Positions 42,961 through 50,798 are shown, counted from the first letter of the stretch. The stretch: DNA of 64,000 nt from Clostridioides difficile (GCF_001299635.1 NZ_JRHN01000038.1:248001-312000); one strand, 5' to 3'. The notes: generated by a model not told the origin, from the sequence alone. Translations and numbers: made by a program.

Positions 42961-43338
42961 ATGCAAACAGAAAAAAATAAAGAAATTGGTTCTAGATTAA
43001 AAGAAATCAGAGAAGAGAAGAAAATCACACAGTCTGATTTTGCATCAAGTCTTAGGATTTCAAGAAGTCACTTAGCAGGTCTTGAAACAGGTGCTAAAAA
43101 TTTTACAAACAGAATCTTAGATGACTTATATAATTTTTATGGAATTAATAAAGATTGGCTTATAGATGGCTCTGGAGATAAATATGTTGATTTATTAGAA
43201 GGAATTGATGCAGATGAAGAAATAAAAGAAATGACTAGAATGTATTTGAAACTTAATGATGAAATGAGAGGTGTCGTTAAAAAATTTATATTGGCATCAA
43301 TAGAAGAAGCAGATAGTGAAAATAAAAAAACAGAGTAG
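42961..43338 (+). CDS. XRE-family repressor (CI-like)
   Basis: The 125-aa protein has an N-terminal HTH (IGSRLKEIREEKKITQSDFA, SLRISRSHLAGLETGAKNFT) and a short C-terminal helical part (DADEEIKEMTRMYLKLNDEMRGVVKKFIL). It is divergent from the antirepressor operon and follows the three palindromic operators, so it is the natural CI-like repressor. It lacks an S24 peptidase domain, so induction must go through the antirepressor or the ImmA-type protease. CTAGGAGGGG is its RBS. Confidence 0.85.
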   Translation: MQTEKNKEIGSRLKEIREEKKITQSDFASSLRISRSHLAGLETGAKNFTNRILDDLYNFYGINKDWLIDGSGDKYVDLLEGIDADEEIKEMTRMYLKLNDEMRGVVKKFILASIEEADSENKKTE

Positions 43339-43356
43339 TGTTACTCTGTTTTTTTA
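43324..43356. terminator. Bidirectional terminator between convergent genes
   Basis: AACAGAGTA and TACTCTGTT form a perfect stem with A/T runs of seven bases on either side. It ends the plus-strand repressor gene and overlaps the stop codon of the minus-strand 46-aa gene. Confidence 0.9.
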
Positions 43357-43494
43357 TTTTGTATTTAACCCCATTAACAAACCTTTAGATTCTAAAAACT
43401 TATCTTTATTAACAACTTTTAGAATACTTAATAATTCAATAAATTCTTTAGCTTTTTTAACTTCTTTAGATTTTACATTTTCAACTTCATCCAT
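43354..43494 (-). CDS. Small protein in the immunity region (46 aa)
   Basis: A 46-codon minus-strand frame starts at ATG 43494 behind GGTGGAGGA. The product (MDEVENVKSKEVKKAKEFIE, then LLSILKVVNKDKFLESKGLL) is helical. It converges on the repressor gene and shares its terminator. No family is recognised; a regulator or antirepressor-like peptide is possible. Confidence 0.6.
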   Translation of the reverse strand: MDEVENVKSKEVKKAKEFIELLSILKVVNKDKFLESKGLLMGLNTK

Positions 43495-43583
43495 TACTAC
43501 ATTCCTCCACCTGTAAATATTTTATAATACCCCTATTAAAATTTTTCTTGTCTATGATAACTAAGTAGTCTTCTATGATATAT

Positions 43584-43628
43584 CATTTATCAAATTATTT
43601 AATATATATTGAAATAATTTGATAAATG
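43584..43628. repeat. 17-bp perfect inverted repeat
   Basis: CATTTATCAAATTATTT (43584..43600) and AAATAATTTGATAAATG (43612..43628) are perfect inverted arms separated by 11 bp. There is no T-run beyond, so it looks like an operator. A possible -35 (TTGATA, 43619) lies in the right arm. Confidence 0.8.
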
Positions 43629-43730
43629 GTTTAAAATAATGTTATTATGTATTTCCATAATTACTAACCAATAAACATATTAATTTTACAAATTATGGAA
43701 GTCTGTAGTAATATAGTAACATAAATATGC

Positions 43731-43880
43731 TATAATATACAATATAAACTATATATATTCCTTATATTAACTATGTGGTATGTAAAAATAAATATATTTA
43801 TTTTACAAATGTAACAAGAAACATTATTATATTAACTATGTGGTATATAGATTTAGAAGAGATAAAATTCTCTTCTTTTT
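43731..43880 (+). ncRNA. Candidate small RNA with two 20-nt direct repeats
   Basis: An extended -10 (TGC-TATAAT, 43728..43736) is followed by about 140 bp without an ORF and then a clear plus-strand terminator (AGAAGAG ... CTCTTCT plus TTTTT, 43855..43880). Between them TTATATTAACTATGTGGTAT occurs twice (43762..43781 and 43827..43846), with an A/T hairpin (TGTAAAAATAAAT ... ATTTATTTTACA) between the copies. No gene accounts for this terminator, so a short RNA is likely. Its role is unknown. Confidence 0.5.
43762..43846. repeat. 20-bp direct repeat pair
   Basis: TTATATTAACTATGTGGTAT is found at 43762..43781 and, without mismatch, at 43827..43846. The copies are 65 bp apart, in the non-coding part of the immunity region. 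Confidence 0.95.
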
Positions 43881-43993
43881 CTATTTATACAACTTTTCAA
43901 GTTTCTGATAACCTATTTAAATTTACTTAAAATTAAACGCCTTCTCTTTTTTATTTACACTATATGCAGTGATTGCTTATATGTATTATCTCC

Positions 43994-44104
43994 TTATTTG
44001 TACAAATCTAACACATTGTTTATATTTTGATTACCCCCAGGAGTCAGTATTTCACCCACCCCTTTATCTTCATCATCAATTAATTTTACTCTTTTTTCAT
44101 CCAT
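43994..44104 (-). CDS. Candidate small peptide (36 aa) with its own promoter
   Basis: The frame MDEKRVKLIDDEDKGVGEIL, then TPGGNQNINNVLDLYK starts at ATG 44104 behind GAGGAAG. A promoter lies directly upstream on the minus strand: TTGACA (44150..44145), 17 bp, TAAACT (44127..44122). It has no signal sequence. The overlapping plus-strand frame (43969..44205) is very hydrophobic and has no RBS, so this minus-strand reading is preferred. Confidence 0.45.
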   Translation of the reverse strand: MDEKRVKLIDDEDKGVGEILTPGGNQNINNVLDLYK

Positions 44105-44242
44105 TCCGTTTCTTCCTCACAAGTTTAATTTATAAAATCATTTATGTCAAAATATTCTGTTATTTATTTAGTAAACTTTTCTGTATAGATTTCAATAATA
44201 GATAAGTTAAATATTCATATAGTTTTAACTATCAATCTCAAC

Positions 44243-44298
44243 ATTATTGTATAAAAAACACCTACTTTATATAAAGTAAGTGTTTTTTATACAATAAT
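44243..44298. terminator. Near-perfect 56-bp palindrome, bidirectional terminator
   Basis: The two 28-bp halves (44243..44270 and 44271..44298) are reverse complements at 27 of 28 positions and contain AAAAAA/TTTTTT runs. It separates the small-gene region from the second repressor operon. Confidence 0.75.
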
Positions 44299-44500
44299 AT
44301 TACAATTAATACTACATTATACTATAATAAATATAGTCTATTAAAATTTTTCATCCCAAGTAATTTCATATATCTATCAAACAATTTAAGTATTTACTTT
44401 TTAAAGTTCTAACCCATTTCACTTTGAAATTAATGAAGTTAATCATATATTTATTATACTGAATTTCTTTATAAATTAATAATAAACAATTTATACTTGT

Positions 44501-44540
44501 TTGTCAACTTTAAATTGTTTTTTCTACAATTTAAAATTGT
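44501..44540 (+). promoter_or_regulatory. Promoter and operator of the second repressor
   Basis: TTGTCA (44501..44506), 18 bp and TACAAT (44525..44530) form the promoter. TTTAAATTGT (44509..44518) and ACAATTTAAA (44526..44535) are perfect 10-bp inverted arms that cover the spacer and -10, and a third half-site TTAAAATTGT follows (44531..44540). Autorepression by the gene at 44597 is likely. Confidence 0.7.
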
Positions 44541-44596
44541 CTCCTTTACTTTTACGATTATTAATTGTATATTTAAGATATAAGGAGTTGATAATA

Positions 44597-45004
44597 TTGT
44601 CAAATAAAAAACTTGAAAACAGATTAAAAGAACTAAGAAAAGAACTTAATTTTACACAAGAAGATATCTCAAAAAAAATTGGATTAAGTAAAAGTGCATA
44701 TGGTTACTATGAACAGGGGAAAACAGTACCAGATGCCTATATGATTGCTGAATTATCAAAAATTTTTAATGTAAGTGTTGATTATTTATTAGGTAAAACA
44801 GACATCAAAAATAATAATTGTTCTGAATCTCTACCAAAGTCATTTGATAATGCAAATGATGCCATAAAATTTATTCTCCAGCAACCAACACTTATGGCCT
44901 ATGGAGATTATAATATAAAAAAATTAAGTGATGAAGAAGTTATAGATTTTGCAAATGATTTATTACAACAAATAAAACTAATCAGTTTTAAATATAAAAA
45001 ATAA
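44597..45004 (+). CDS. Second XRE-family regulator
   Basis: The frame is open from 44501, but that part covers the promoter; AAGGAG with a TTG at 44597 (LSNKKLENRLKELRKELNFT) gives 135 aa. The HTH is clear (FTQEDISKKIGLSKSAYGYY, then EQGKTVPDAYMIAELSKIFN and VSVDYLLG). The C-terminal half is acidic and helical. It is followed 17 bp later by an ImmA/IrrE protease gene, the usual repressor-protease pair of ICEBs1-type elements, in which ImmA cleaves the repressor on induction. Confidence 0.85.
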   Translation: MSNKKLENRLKELRKELNFTQEDISKKIGLSKSAYGYYEQGKTVPDAYMIAELSKIFNVSVDYLLGKTDIKNNNCSESLPKSFDNANDAIKFILQQPTLMAYGDYNIKKLSDEEVIDFANDLLQQIKLISFKYKK

Positions 45005-45021
45005 TATTTTTAGGGGGAGTA

Positions 45022-45444
45022 ATGGGAATAAATGATATAAAGAATATAGCTAATGTAGTTAATTATGTTATAAATAATTTTAAAACTAACAATCCATTTG
45101 AATTGTGCGAAAAACTTGATGTGACTATAAGATTCAAAAACTATAATCCTGATGGAATGAAAGGTTATTATACAGATGTATTAGGTAAAAAAATAATTTA
45201 TTTAAATTCAAACTTTACTGAAGAGTCACAATCTATACTTTGTGCTCATGAATTAGGACATATTATATTAGAACACAAAGGTGTAAATCATTTTGGCTCT
45301 TCTGATTCTAAACTTGAACATGAAGCAAATTTATTTGCTCTATATCTATTGTTTGATGAAAAAAAATATGATATAAAATTTTCATCAACAACTAGCTACT
45401 TAGCTAAAAGTATTATTGATGCTAATTTAGACCTAATAAAATAA
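45022..45444 (+). CDS. ImmA/IrrE-family metallopeptidase
   Basis: The 140-aa protein carries the zinc-protease motif HELGH at residues 76-80 and a downstream glutamate in LEHEANLFALYLL, the diagnostic pattern of ImmA/IrrE (COG2856). Members cleave XRE repressors. TAGGGGGAG precedes the ATG. Its probable substrate is the XRE protein encoded 17 bp upstream. Confidence 0.9.
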   Translation: MGINDIKNIANVVNYVINNFKTNNPFELCEKLDVTIRFKNYNPDGMKGYYTDVLGKKIIYLNSNFTEESQSILCAHELGHIILEHKGVNHFGSSDSKLEHEANLFALYLLFDEKKYDIKFSSTTSYLAKSIIDANLDLIK

Positions 45445-45528
45445 ACATTATGATGAAATTTATTAATTATTTTATGTATTTACAAATTTATAATATACTT
45501 TATAACAAATAAGATAGGGGGATTTTAT

Positions 45529-46656
45529 ATGGATTTTTCAGACAAAATAAAACAATTCAGCAAAAGAATCGAAACACTAAAAGATAGTTTAATTACAGAA
45601 GAAGCAACAAAAACAGCATTAATAATGCCTTTGTTTCAAATATTAGAATATGATATTTTTAATCCTTTAGAATTTATGCCAGAATTTATCGCAGATGTAG
45701 GTGTAAAAAAAGGAGAAAAAGTAGATTATGCTATACTTGAAAATGGTAAACCTTTAATTTTAATAGAAGCAAAATGTGCAACAGATAAACTCAAAAAACA
45801 TGATGCTCAACTATTCAGATATTTTACAGCAACAGAAGCAAAATTTGCAATACTTACAAATGGAATAATTTATAAATTTTTCACTGACTTAGAAGAAAAA
45901 AATAAGATGGATGATAAGCCATTTTTAGTATTAAATCTATTAAATATGGATGATAACAAAATATCACATTTGAAAAAATTTACTAAAAGTACCTTTAATA
46001 TAGATACTATTTTTAATATAGCATCAGAATTAAAATATACAAATCTAATAAAATCCCAGTTAAACTCACAATTAGAAAACCCATCAGATGAATTTGTTAG
46101 GTTTATAATAAACGATTTCTACAATGGTGTTAAAACACAAAATGTAGTAGAAAAATTCAGACCTATAGTCAAAAGGTCTATGTCCCAATTTGTCAACGAT
46201 TTTATGAATGAGAAATTAAAAACATTATTAGAAAATGATAATGAAGAATATGATAAAAAGAAAGTAAAAGATAGCAAAAAGAAAGAAAAAAGTAAAACTG
46301 ATACTGAACTTATAAAACAAAAAGAAGAAAAACAAGCTCCTATTGTAGAAAAAATTGATAAATGTAATATAGTAATTACTGATGATGAATTGAAAGCTAT
46401 TAATATAGTTCAAGATATTTTATCTAAAAAAATTGATAAAAATGAAATCACTTATAAAAAATTAAATAATGAAGTTAATATAATGTATAAAAATAATCCT
46501 GAGCATTGGATATGTAAAATAGAACTAGGAGCCCATAAGATGATTCGTTTGCCTAATGGAAGTGAAGATTATTTAGAATATAAAATGGATGCTGTAATAG
46601 ACATAAATGAGCTAAAAAATGAATTAGTCTTTATTGCAGAAAAATACATAAAATAA
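45529..46656 (+). CDS. Solitary HsdR-N-type nuclease protein
   Basis: The 375-aa protein has the type I restriction enzyme R N-terminal nuclease fold in residues 1-150: ITEEATKTALIMPLFQILEYD, VDYAILENGKPLILIEAKC (D...ExK) and QLFRYFTATEAKFAILTNGI. There is no helicase or methylase gene nearby. A very Lys/Glu-rich linker (about 235-275) joins it to a C-terminal domain of about 95 residues (ELKAINIVQDILSKKIDKNE ... WICKIELGAHKMIRL). Such solitary proteins are common in prophage immunity regions and may act against other phages; this is inference. Confidence 0.8.
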   Translation: MDFSDKIKQFSKRIETLKDSLITEEATKTALIMPLFQILEYDIFNPLEFMPEFIADVGVKKGEKVDYAILENGKPLILIEAKCATDKLKKHDAQLFRYFTATEAKFAILTNGIIYKFFTDLEEKNKMDDKPFLVLNLLNMDDNKISHLKKFTKSTFNIDTIFNIASELKYTNLIKSQLNSQLENPSDEFVRFIINDFYNGVKTQNVVEKFRPIVKRSMSQFVNDFMNEKLKTLLENDNEEYDKKKVKDSKKKEKSKTDTELIKQKEEKQAPIVEKIDKCNIVITDDELKAINIVQDILSKKIDKNEITYKKLNNEVNIMYKNNPEHWICKIELGAHKMIRLPNGSEDYLEYKMDAVIDINELKNELVFIAEKYIK

Positions 46657-46686
46657 ATATTATCTTTATAATTAAACTAGTTATTT

Positions 46687-46712
46687 AAGAGCAGTAATTC
46701 TGCTCTTTTATA
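46687..46712 (+). terminator. Rho-independent terminator
   Basis: AAGAGCAG (46687..46694) and CTGCTCTT (46700..46707) form a stem around five bases, followed by TTTATATAA. It separates the nuclease gene from the integrase. Confidence 0.85.
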
Positions 46713-46755
46713 TAAATAAAAAACAAACATACATTCTGAAAAGGGGGTTACTATT

Positions 46756-47886
46756 ATGAAGGGTGGAGTAAGAAAAAGAAGTAACAAATGGTATTACTAC
46801 TTTGACCTAGGGATAGTAGAAGGTAAAAGAAAAAAAGTAGAAAGAGTTGGTGGCAATACAAAAAAGGAAGCAGAAAAAGCACTAAGAGAAGCACTAAATG
46901 AATATGAAAACTCTGGTATAGTATTTGAAGAAAGCAACATAAGTGTATCAGACTATTTAGACTTTTGGTACAAAGAATATGTTTTACTTAACTGTAAATA
47001 CAACACACAAGAAAGCTATAGAATAAATATAGAAAAACATATAAAACCAAAACTAGGAATTTACAAGGTAAAAGCTTTAACACCCGCGATACTACAAAGC
47101 TTCATAAATAAAAAATACAAAGAAGAATATTCTCAAAATACATTACAAGTATTAAAAAACATATTACATAGGTCATTAAAGTCAGCAGTCTATCCTTACA
47201 AACATATACGAGAAAATCCTATGCAATATGTAAGTATACCAAAAGCTAAGACTAAAACAGAATCTAGCAAAGTTAAAACTATTACATTAGATGAATTTAA
47301 TCAAATCCTGAATATATTTCCTCAAGATTCATTTCAGCGTATAGTCCTACTAATTGGATTTTATACTGGCATGAGAAGAGGAGAAATTATTGCATTAACA
47401 TGGGATGATATAAATCTTGATAATAAGACTATTACAGTAAAACATACACTGATTAAAAAGAAGAATGGAATATTTGAATTAAGCCAACCAAAAACAGAAA
47501 GTTCTTGTAGAACTATCTTTACAGGAGATACTTTAATAAGGCTATTAAAAGAACATAAACTACATCAAAAGAAAATGAAATTAAAATATGGTGAATTTTA
47601 CTTTGATAGTAACTGGGTATGTACGAAAGAAAATGGTCAACAAGTAAACACCCACACTTTAGACACTATAGTAAAACAAATTCGAAAAGCTTTAAACAAC
47701 GACTTCCATTTTCATTGTTTAAGACATACACATGCTACCCTATTATTAGAAAATGGAGCTAACATTAAAGATATACAAAATCGCTTAGGTCATAGTCAGT
47801 TATCAACTACAATGGATACCTATTCACATGTAACTGAAAAAATGAAAAATGAAACTGTAGATATATTTGAAAGAATTACAAACTAG
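46756..47886 (+). CDS. int: Tyrosine recombinase, phage integrase
   Basis: The 376-aa protein has an N-terminal arm-binding AP2-like domain (GVRKRSNKWYYYFDLGIVEGKRKKVERVGG), a SAM-like core-binding domain (about 60-155) and the catalytic domain with Arg207 (TGMRRGE), His320-x-x-Arg323 (HCLRHTH), His346 (LGHSQ) and nucleophile Tyr356 (TYSHV). It is of the Tn916/phage type. GGTGGCAAA repeats at both prophage ends are the likely arm sites. The 18-bp core lies 175 bp downstream. Confidence 0.95.
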   Translation: MKGGVRKRSNKWYYYFDLGIVEGKRKKVERVGGNTKKEAEKALREALNEYENSGIVFEESNISVSDYLDFWYKEYVLLNCKYNTQESYRINIEKHIKPKLGIYKVKALTPAILQSFINKKYKEEYSQNTLQVLKNILHRSLKSAVYPYKHIRENPMQYVSIPKAKTKTESSKVKTITLDEFNQILNIFPQDSFQRIVLLIGFYTGMRRGEIIALTWDDINLDNKTITVKHTLIKKKNGIFELSQPKTESSCRTIFTGDTLIRLLKEHKLHQKKMKLKYGEFYFDSNWVCTKENGQQVNTHTLDTIVKQIRKALNNDFHFHCLRHTHATLLLENGANIKDIQNRLGHSQLSTTMDTYSHVTEKMKNETVDIFERITN

Positions 47887-47941
47887 TTTGCCACCCAAAA
47901 CTATAATACGGTGGCAAACGGGCGGCAAAATCTAATTTACC
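47887..47941. promoter_or_regulatory. Integrase arm-type binding sites, right end
   Basis: TTTGCCACCC (47887..47896), GGTGGCAAA (47910..47918) and GGCGGCAAAATC (47921..47932) follow the integrase stop codon. Positions 47925..47940 match 8996..9010 in inverted orientation over 15 bp (GGCAAAATCTAATTT). In the excised circle the sites would flank the core at nearly equal distance on both sides. Confidence 0.6.
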
Positions 47942-48061
47942 TATTTTAAAAGCTAATATAATCAATTTTATATAATCAGCTATACCTTTGCAATTTCAAT
48001 GCTTTAGAATTTATAATATATATCATTCATACAAGATATTAATTATAAATCTAACCAATAA

Positions 48062-48079
48062 AACATATATCTTACATAA
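48062..48079. repeat. Prophage attachment core, right copy
   Basis: AACATATATCTTACATAA is identical to 8824..8841. It lies 6 bp from the stop codon of the AraC-type gene. Confidence 0.75.
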
Positions 48080-48085
48080 TACTAT

Positions 48086-49741
48086 CTAATCTCTATCGTC
48101 TAGCATATTTTTTCTATACTCATTTGGACTCATATTATTGAACTTCTTAAATATTTGTGAAAAATAACTACTATTATTAAAACCTACTTTCTTACAAACC
48201 TCACTAATACTCATATTTATATTTAATAGGTATTTTTTAGATTCTTCTATCCTAAGAAGATTTATATACTCAGTTATTGATACTTGATTTTTTTCATTAA
48301 AAATAGAGCTCAAATAATTTGGACTTATAAAAAATACCTTCGCTATACTATTTAAGTTTATATTATCTTTATAATATTTTTGTATATATTCATTCACATT
48401 TTCAATCAAATCTCTCTTATCTTGTTTCCAAAATTCTCTATTCTTATCAATACACTCTTCAGAAAATTGTAATAATATATCCCACAAATCTTCATCACTA
48501 TTTGTAAGTGATATTTTTTTATTGTATTTATTTCTTAGATAAGATATAAACTTTAAATCTTCTAAATCTCTAAGCACTGTTCTAGATAATACAAATATCA
48601 TTTCTTGAATAATATCTCTAACATCATTATACATTAATTTATTAGCATCTATCAGATTATAAATCCCTTCTAAATTCATGTCTTTTATTTCTTTCTCTAT
48701 AGAAAGTTCTAATTCAAAAGGATATTCTCGTAAAACATTATTGAATAAATCGATTGGATTGATAATATACTTTTCTTCTAACAATTTAATATTTGCTTTT
48801 TTAAGTGCTTCTTCAAGCTTTATATTTTCCTTTCTATTCTTCAATATCTCCTCATCTTTTATACTAAGTTGATTTTCAAAAAAATTTCTCTTAGCTATTT
48901 CCTGAATAAATTCAGACATCATTAATAAATTTTCTTTTAACACATATAGTCTACTTTTTGGAATTAATGAAAGTTCATTGTAGATTTTACTTATGTATTT
49001 TACATCAATATCTGAACTACTTGACAATTTAGATAAATTTTTATCTGTATCACTAGATTTATATATTATAAAATTACCACACTCTATAAAGCCAACTATA
49101 TTTTCTTCTAATACTATTGGTATTTCCAAACTAGAAATACCATAATCACATTCATACATTTTTTCAAAATTATCACCATTTATACTCTTATCAAGTTTTC
49201 TATTGCACACTTTTATACTTTTACAAATATCACAAAATCTAGTTTCTTTTTTAGTATCAAATATTTCTTTATGTTTTGAATCATATACAGATATTCTAAG
49301 TTTCAATATATTAGATATTTGATTTGCAATATTTTCAATTATATTTACATTAATTAGCTCTTGTATAGTATTTTCAGAAAATACTATAGGTAGTTGTTTC
49401 AAGCTCGAAAATTTATGAGGGACATAAGTGATTAATATTACTAAATCAATTTTACCAGTATTTATAATTTCGTGTTCTGAATATGGTGGGCAATAAACTA
49501 TTGATTTTTCCTTTATATTGACCTTTTTACCATCAATAATTTGTAATCCTTCCCCCTGAATTACATATAAAAGCTGTTCTTCACTTAAATGAAAATGTTT
49601 TTCTTGGCAGTTTTTTGGAAAAAATCTTACAATTCCAGCACTAAGCCTATTAAATTGTGTTTTTGATGGTTCATGTATCCATGTAACTTCTCCCCAATCA
49701 AATTTTTGTACTTCATTATTCGACTCACTAAAATACTCCAT
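48086..49741 (-). CDS. AraC-family regulator with cupin and PocR domains
   Basis: The 551-aa protein has an N-terminal cupin (KNCQEKHFHLSEEQLLYVIQGEG ... IVYCPPYSEHEIINTG; residues about 40-110), a central PocR-type sensory domain with cysteines (FCDICKSIKVCNRKL, ECDYGISSLEIPI; about 130-270), a helical linker and a C-terminal double HTH (INLNSIAKVFFISPNYLSSIFNEKNQVSIT and NMSISEVCKKVGFNNSSYFSQIFKKFNNMSPNEYRK). Such regulators sense small molecules. It is 11 bp downstream of a DtxR-type gene. Before phage insertion tauE would have followed within about 60 bp. Confidence 0.9.
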   Translation of the reverse strand: MEYFSESNNEVQKFDWGEVTWIHEPSKTQFNRLSAGIVRFFPKNCQEKHFHLSEEQLLYVIQGEGLQIIDGKKVNIKEKSIVYCPPYSEHEIINTGKIDLVILITYVPHKFSSLKQLPIVFSENTIQELINVNIIENIANQISNILKLRISVYDSKHKEIFDTKKETRFCDICKSIKVCNRKLDKSINGDNFEKMYECDYGISSLEIPIVLEENIVGFIECGNFIIYKSSDTDKNLSKLSSSSDIDVKYISKIYNELSLIPKSRLYVLKENLLMMSEFIQEIAKRNFFENQLSIKDEEILKNRKENIKLEEALKKANIKLLEEKYIINPIDLFNNVLREYPFELELSIEKEIKDMNLEGIYNLIDANKLMYNDVRDIIQEMIFVLSRTVLRDLEDLKFISYLRNKYNKKISLTNSDEDLWDILLQFSEECIDKNREFWKQDKRDLIENVNEYIQKYYKDNINLNSIAKVFFISPNYLSSIFNEKNQVSITEYINLLRIEESKKYLLNINMSISEVCKKVGFNNSSYFSQIFKKFNNMSPNEYRKNMLDDRD

Positions 49742-49752
49742 AAACTCACCTC

Positions 49753-50115
49753 TTAGTTTTTGTCTAAATATTTTTTTATTCCTTCAAATGTCTCTTTGCT
49801 TATAATATGTTCTATCCTACATGCATCTTTCTCAGCTATATCAAATGAAATTCCCAATGTATTTACTAAAAATTTAGTGATTAAAATATGTTTTTCATAA
49901 ATTTCCTCTGCTTTTTTTCTACCTTCTTTAGTTAAAATAATGCCACCATCAACTTCCATTATAATAAGTCTATATTCTTTTAGGATTCCCATAGCTCTAC
50001 TTACACTTGCTTTACTATAATTTAGCTTTTTAGCTATATCAACAGATTTTACAAGTCCATTCTTCTTTTCTAAAATAAGTATTGTCTCCAAATAATTTTC
50101 TCTTGATTCATACAT
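49753..50115 (-). CDS. DtxR/MntR-family metal-dependent regulator
   Basis: The frame opens with a TTG at 50139, but GGAGG lies within it and points to the ATG at 50115 (MYESRENYLETILILEKKNG), giving 120 aa. The HTH (VKSVDIAKKLNYSKASVSRAMGILKEYRLI) and the metal-binding dimerisation domain (EIYEKHILITKFLVNTLGISFDIAEKDACRIEHIIS) match MntR/DtxR. The SH3 domain is absent, as in MntR. It probably forms an operon with the AraC regulator. Confidence 0.88.
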   Translation of the reverse strand: MYESRENYLETILILEKKNGLVKSVDIAKKLNYSKASVSRAMGILKEYRLIIMEVDGGIILTKEGRKKAEEIYEKHILITKFLVNTLGISFDIAEKDACRIEHIISKETFEGIKKYLDKN

Positions 50116-50139
50116 TCCAATAGCCTCCAAATTTAACAA

Positions 50140-50429
50140 CTCTATTATAATATTTTAATTATAATAATTAGAAAAATATAACTATATATTCAAAAACTTA
50201 TAGTATTCATATTTATAGTATTTAAAAATACTCATATTTATAAATTAGGATATCTTGCCACTTACATTAATATATATTATCATAATTTTCTTTTTTATTA
50301 CATAGAGAAATAACTATATAGAACATAGTTCTATTATATGTAAAAATACGTCTTGAAAACAATAAACTTAAATAGTTCTAACTTATTCTTTATATTAAAG
50401 AAATTAAAAGTTTAATTATTTTATAAGAA
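50140..50429. other. Non-coding AT-rich gap
   Basis: No ORF or strong hairpin is seen. It holds the upstream region of the DtxR-type operon and the downstream end of the merR pseudogene. Confidence 0.5.
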
Positions 50430-50798
50430 TTATTTTTTACACATCTTTTTTTCATTTAAATAACATATCTTCTCATCTATTTTATCCATACAATCTTCTA
50501 ATTCCTGTATTTTATTTTTAATGTTTTTCTTGTGCTGTTGGAAAAATTGGATTCTTTTATCTATAGTATCGTCTCCCATATCACAAAAATGAAAACATTC
50601 ATGGATATCTTTAATAGATAAACCAGCATTTTTTAAATCTTTTATAAATGTCAAACGCTCTATATCTTCTTCACAGAAATAACGAACACCACTTGGTTTT
50701 CTACTGATAGGAAGTAGTAAATCCTTTTCTTCATAAAATCGAATAGCCTATGAAGAAATGTTCGTTATTTTTGATACATCAGTCATGGAATATTTCAT
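50430..50798 (-). pseudogene. MerR-family regulator interrupted by an amber codon
   Basis: From ATG 50798 the frame reads MKYSMTDVSKITNISS, then TAG (50750..50748), then AIRFYEEKDLLLPISRKPSG, VRYFCEEDIERLTFIKDLKN and so on to the stop at 50430. The stop replaces the residue before AIRFYEE, commonly Gln or a small residue, so a CAG-to-TAG change is likely. The remaining HTH and coiled-coil dimerisation region are intact, so the inactivation looks recent. A MerR-type promoter for the divergent aldolase gene lies upstream. Confidence 0.85.

Larger units (their letters stand above)
8824..48079. mobile_element. Integrated siphovirus-type prophage, about 39 kb
   Basis: An 18-bp direct repeat, AACATATATCTTACATAA, occurs at 8824..8841 and 48062..48079 and flanks a complete phage gene order. 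A tyrosine integrase gene sits at the right end. Plus-strand genes cover lysogeny; minus-strand genes cover regulation, replication, packaging, head, tail and holin. There is a tape measure and tail tube protein but no tail sheath, so the virion should have a long non-contractile tail. The minor capsid 1-2-3 order resembles Listeria A118-like phages. No endolysin gene is recognised, so it may not be able to lyse the host unaided. Confidence 0.93.

Noticed and set aside
43969-44205. Plus-strand 78-codon frame rich in Leu, Phe and Tyr
   Set aside because: It has no Shine-Dalgarno and its composition is that of the reverse of a charged ORF. A minus-strand 36-aa frame with promoter and RBS covers the same place.
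8993-47940. Inverted GGCAAAATCTAATTT sequences at both prophage ends as transposon terminal repeats
   Set aside because: They lie inside an 18-bp direct repeat, next to a tyrosine integrase and without any transposase. Integrase arm sites explain them better.
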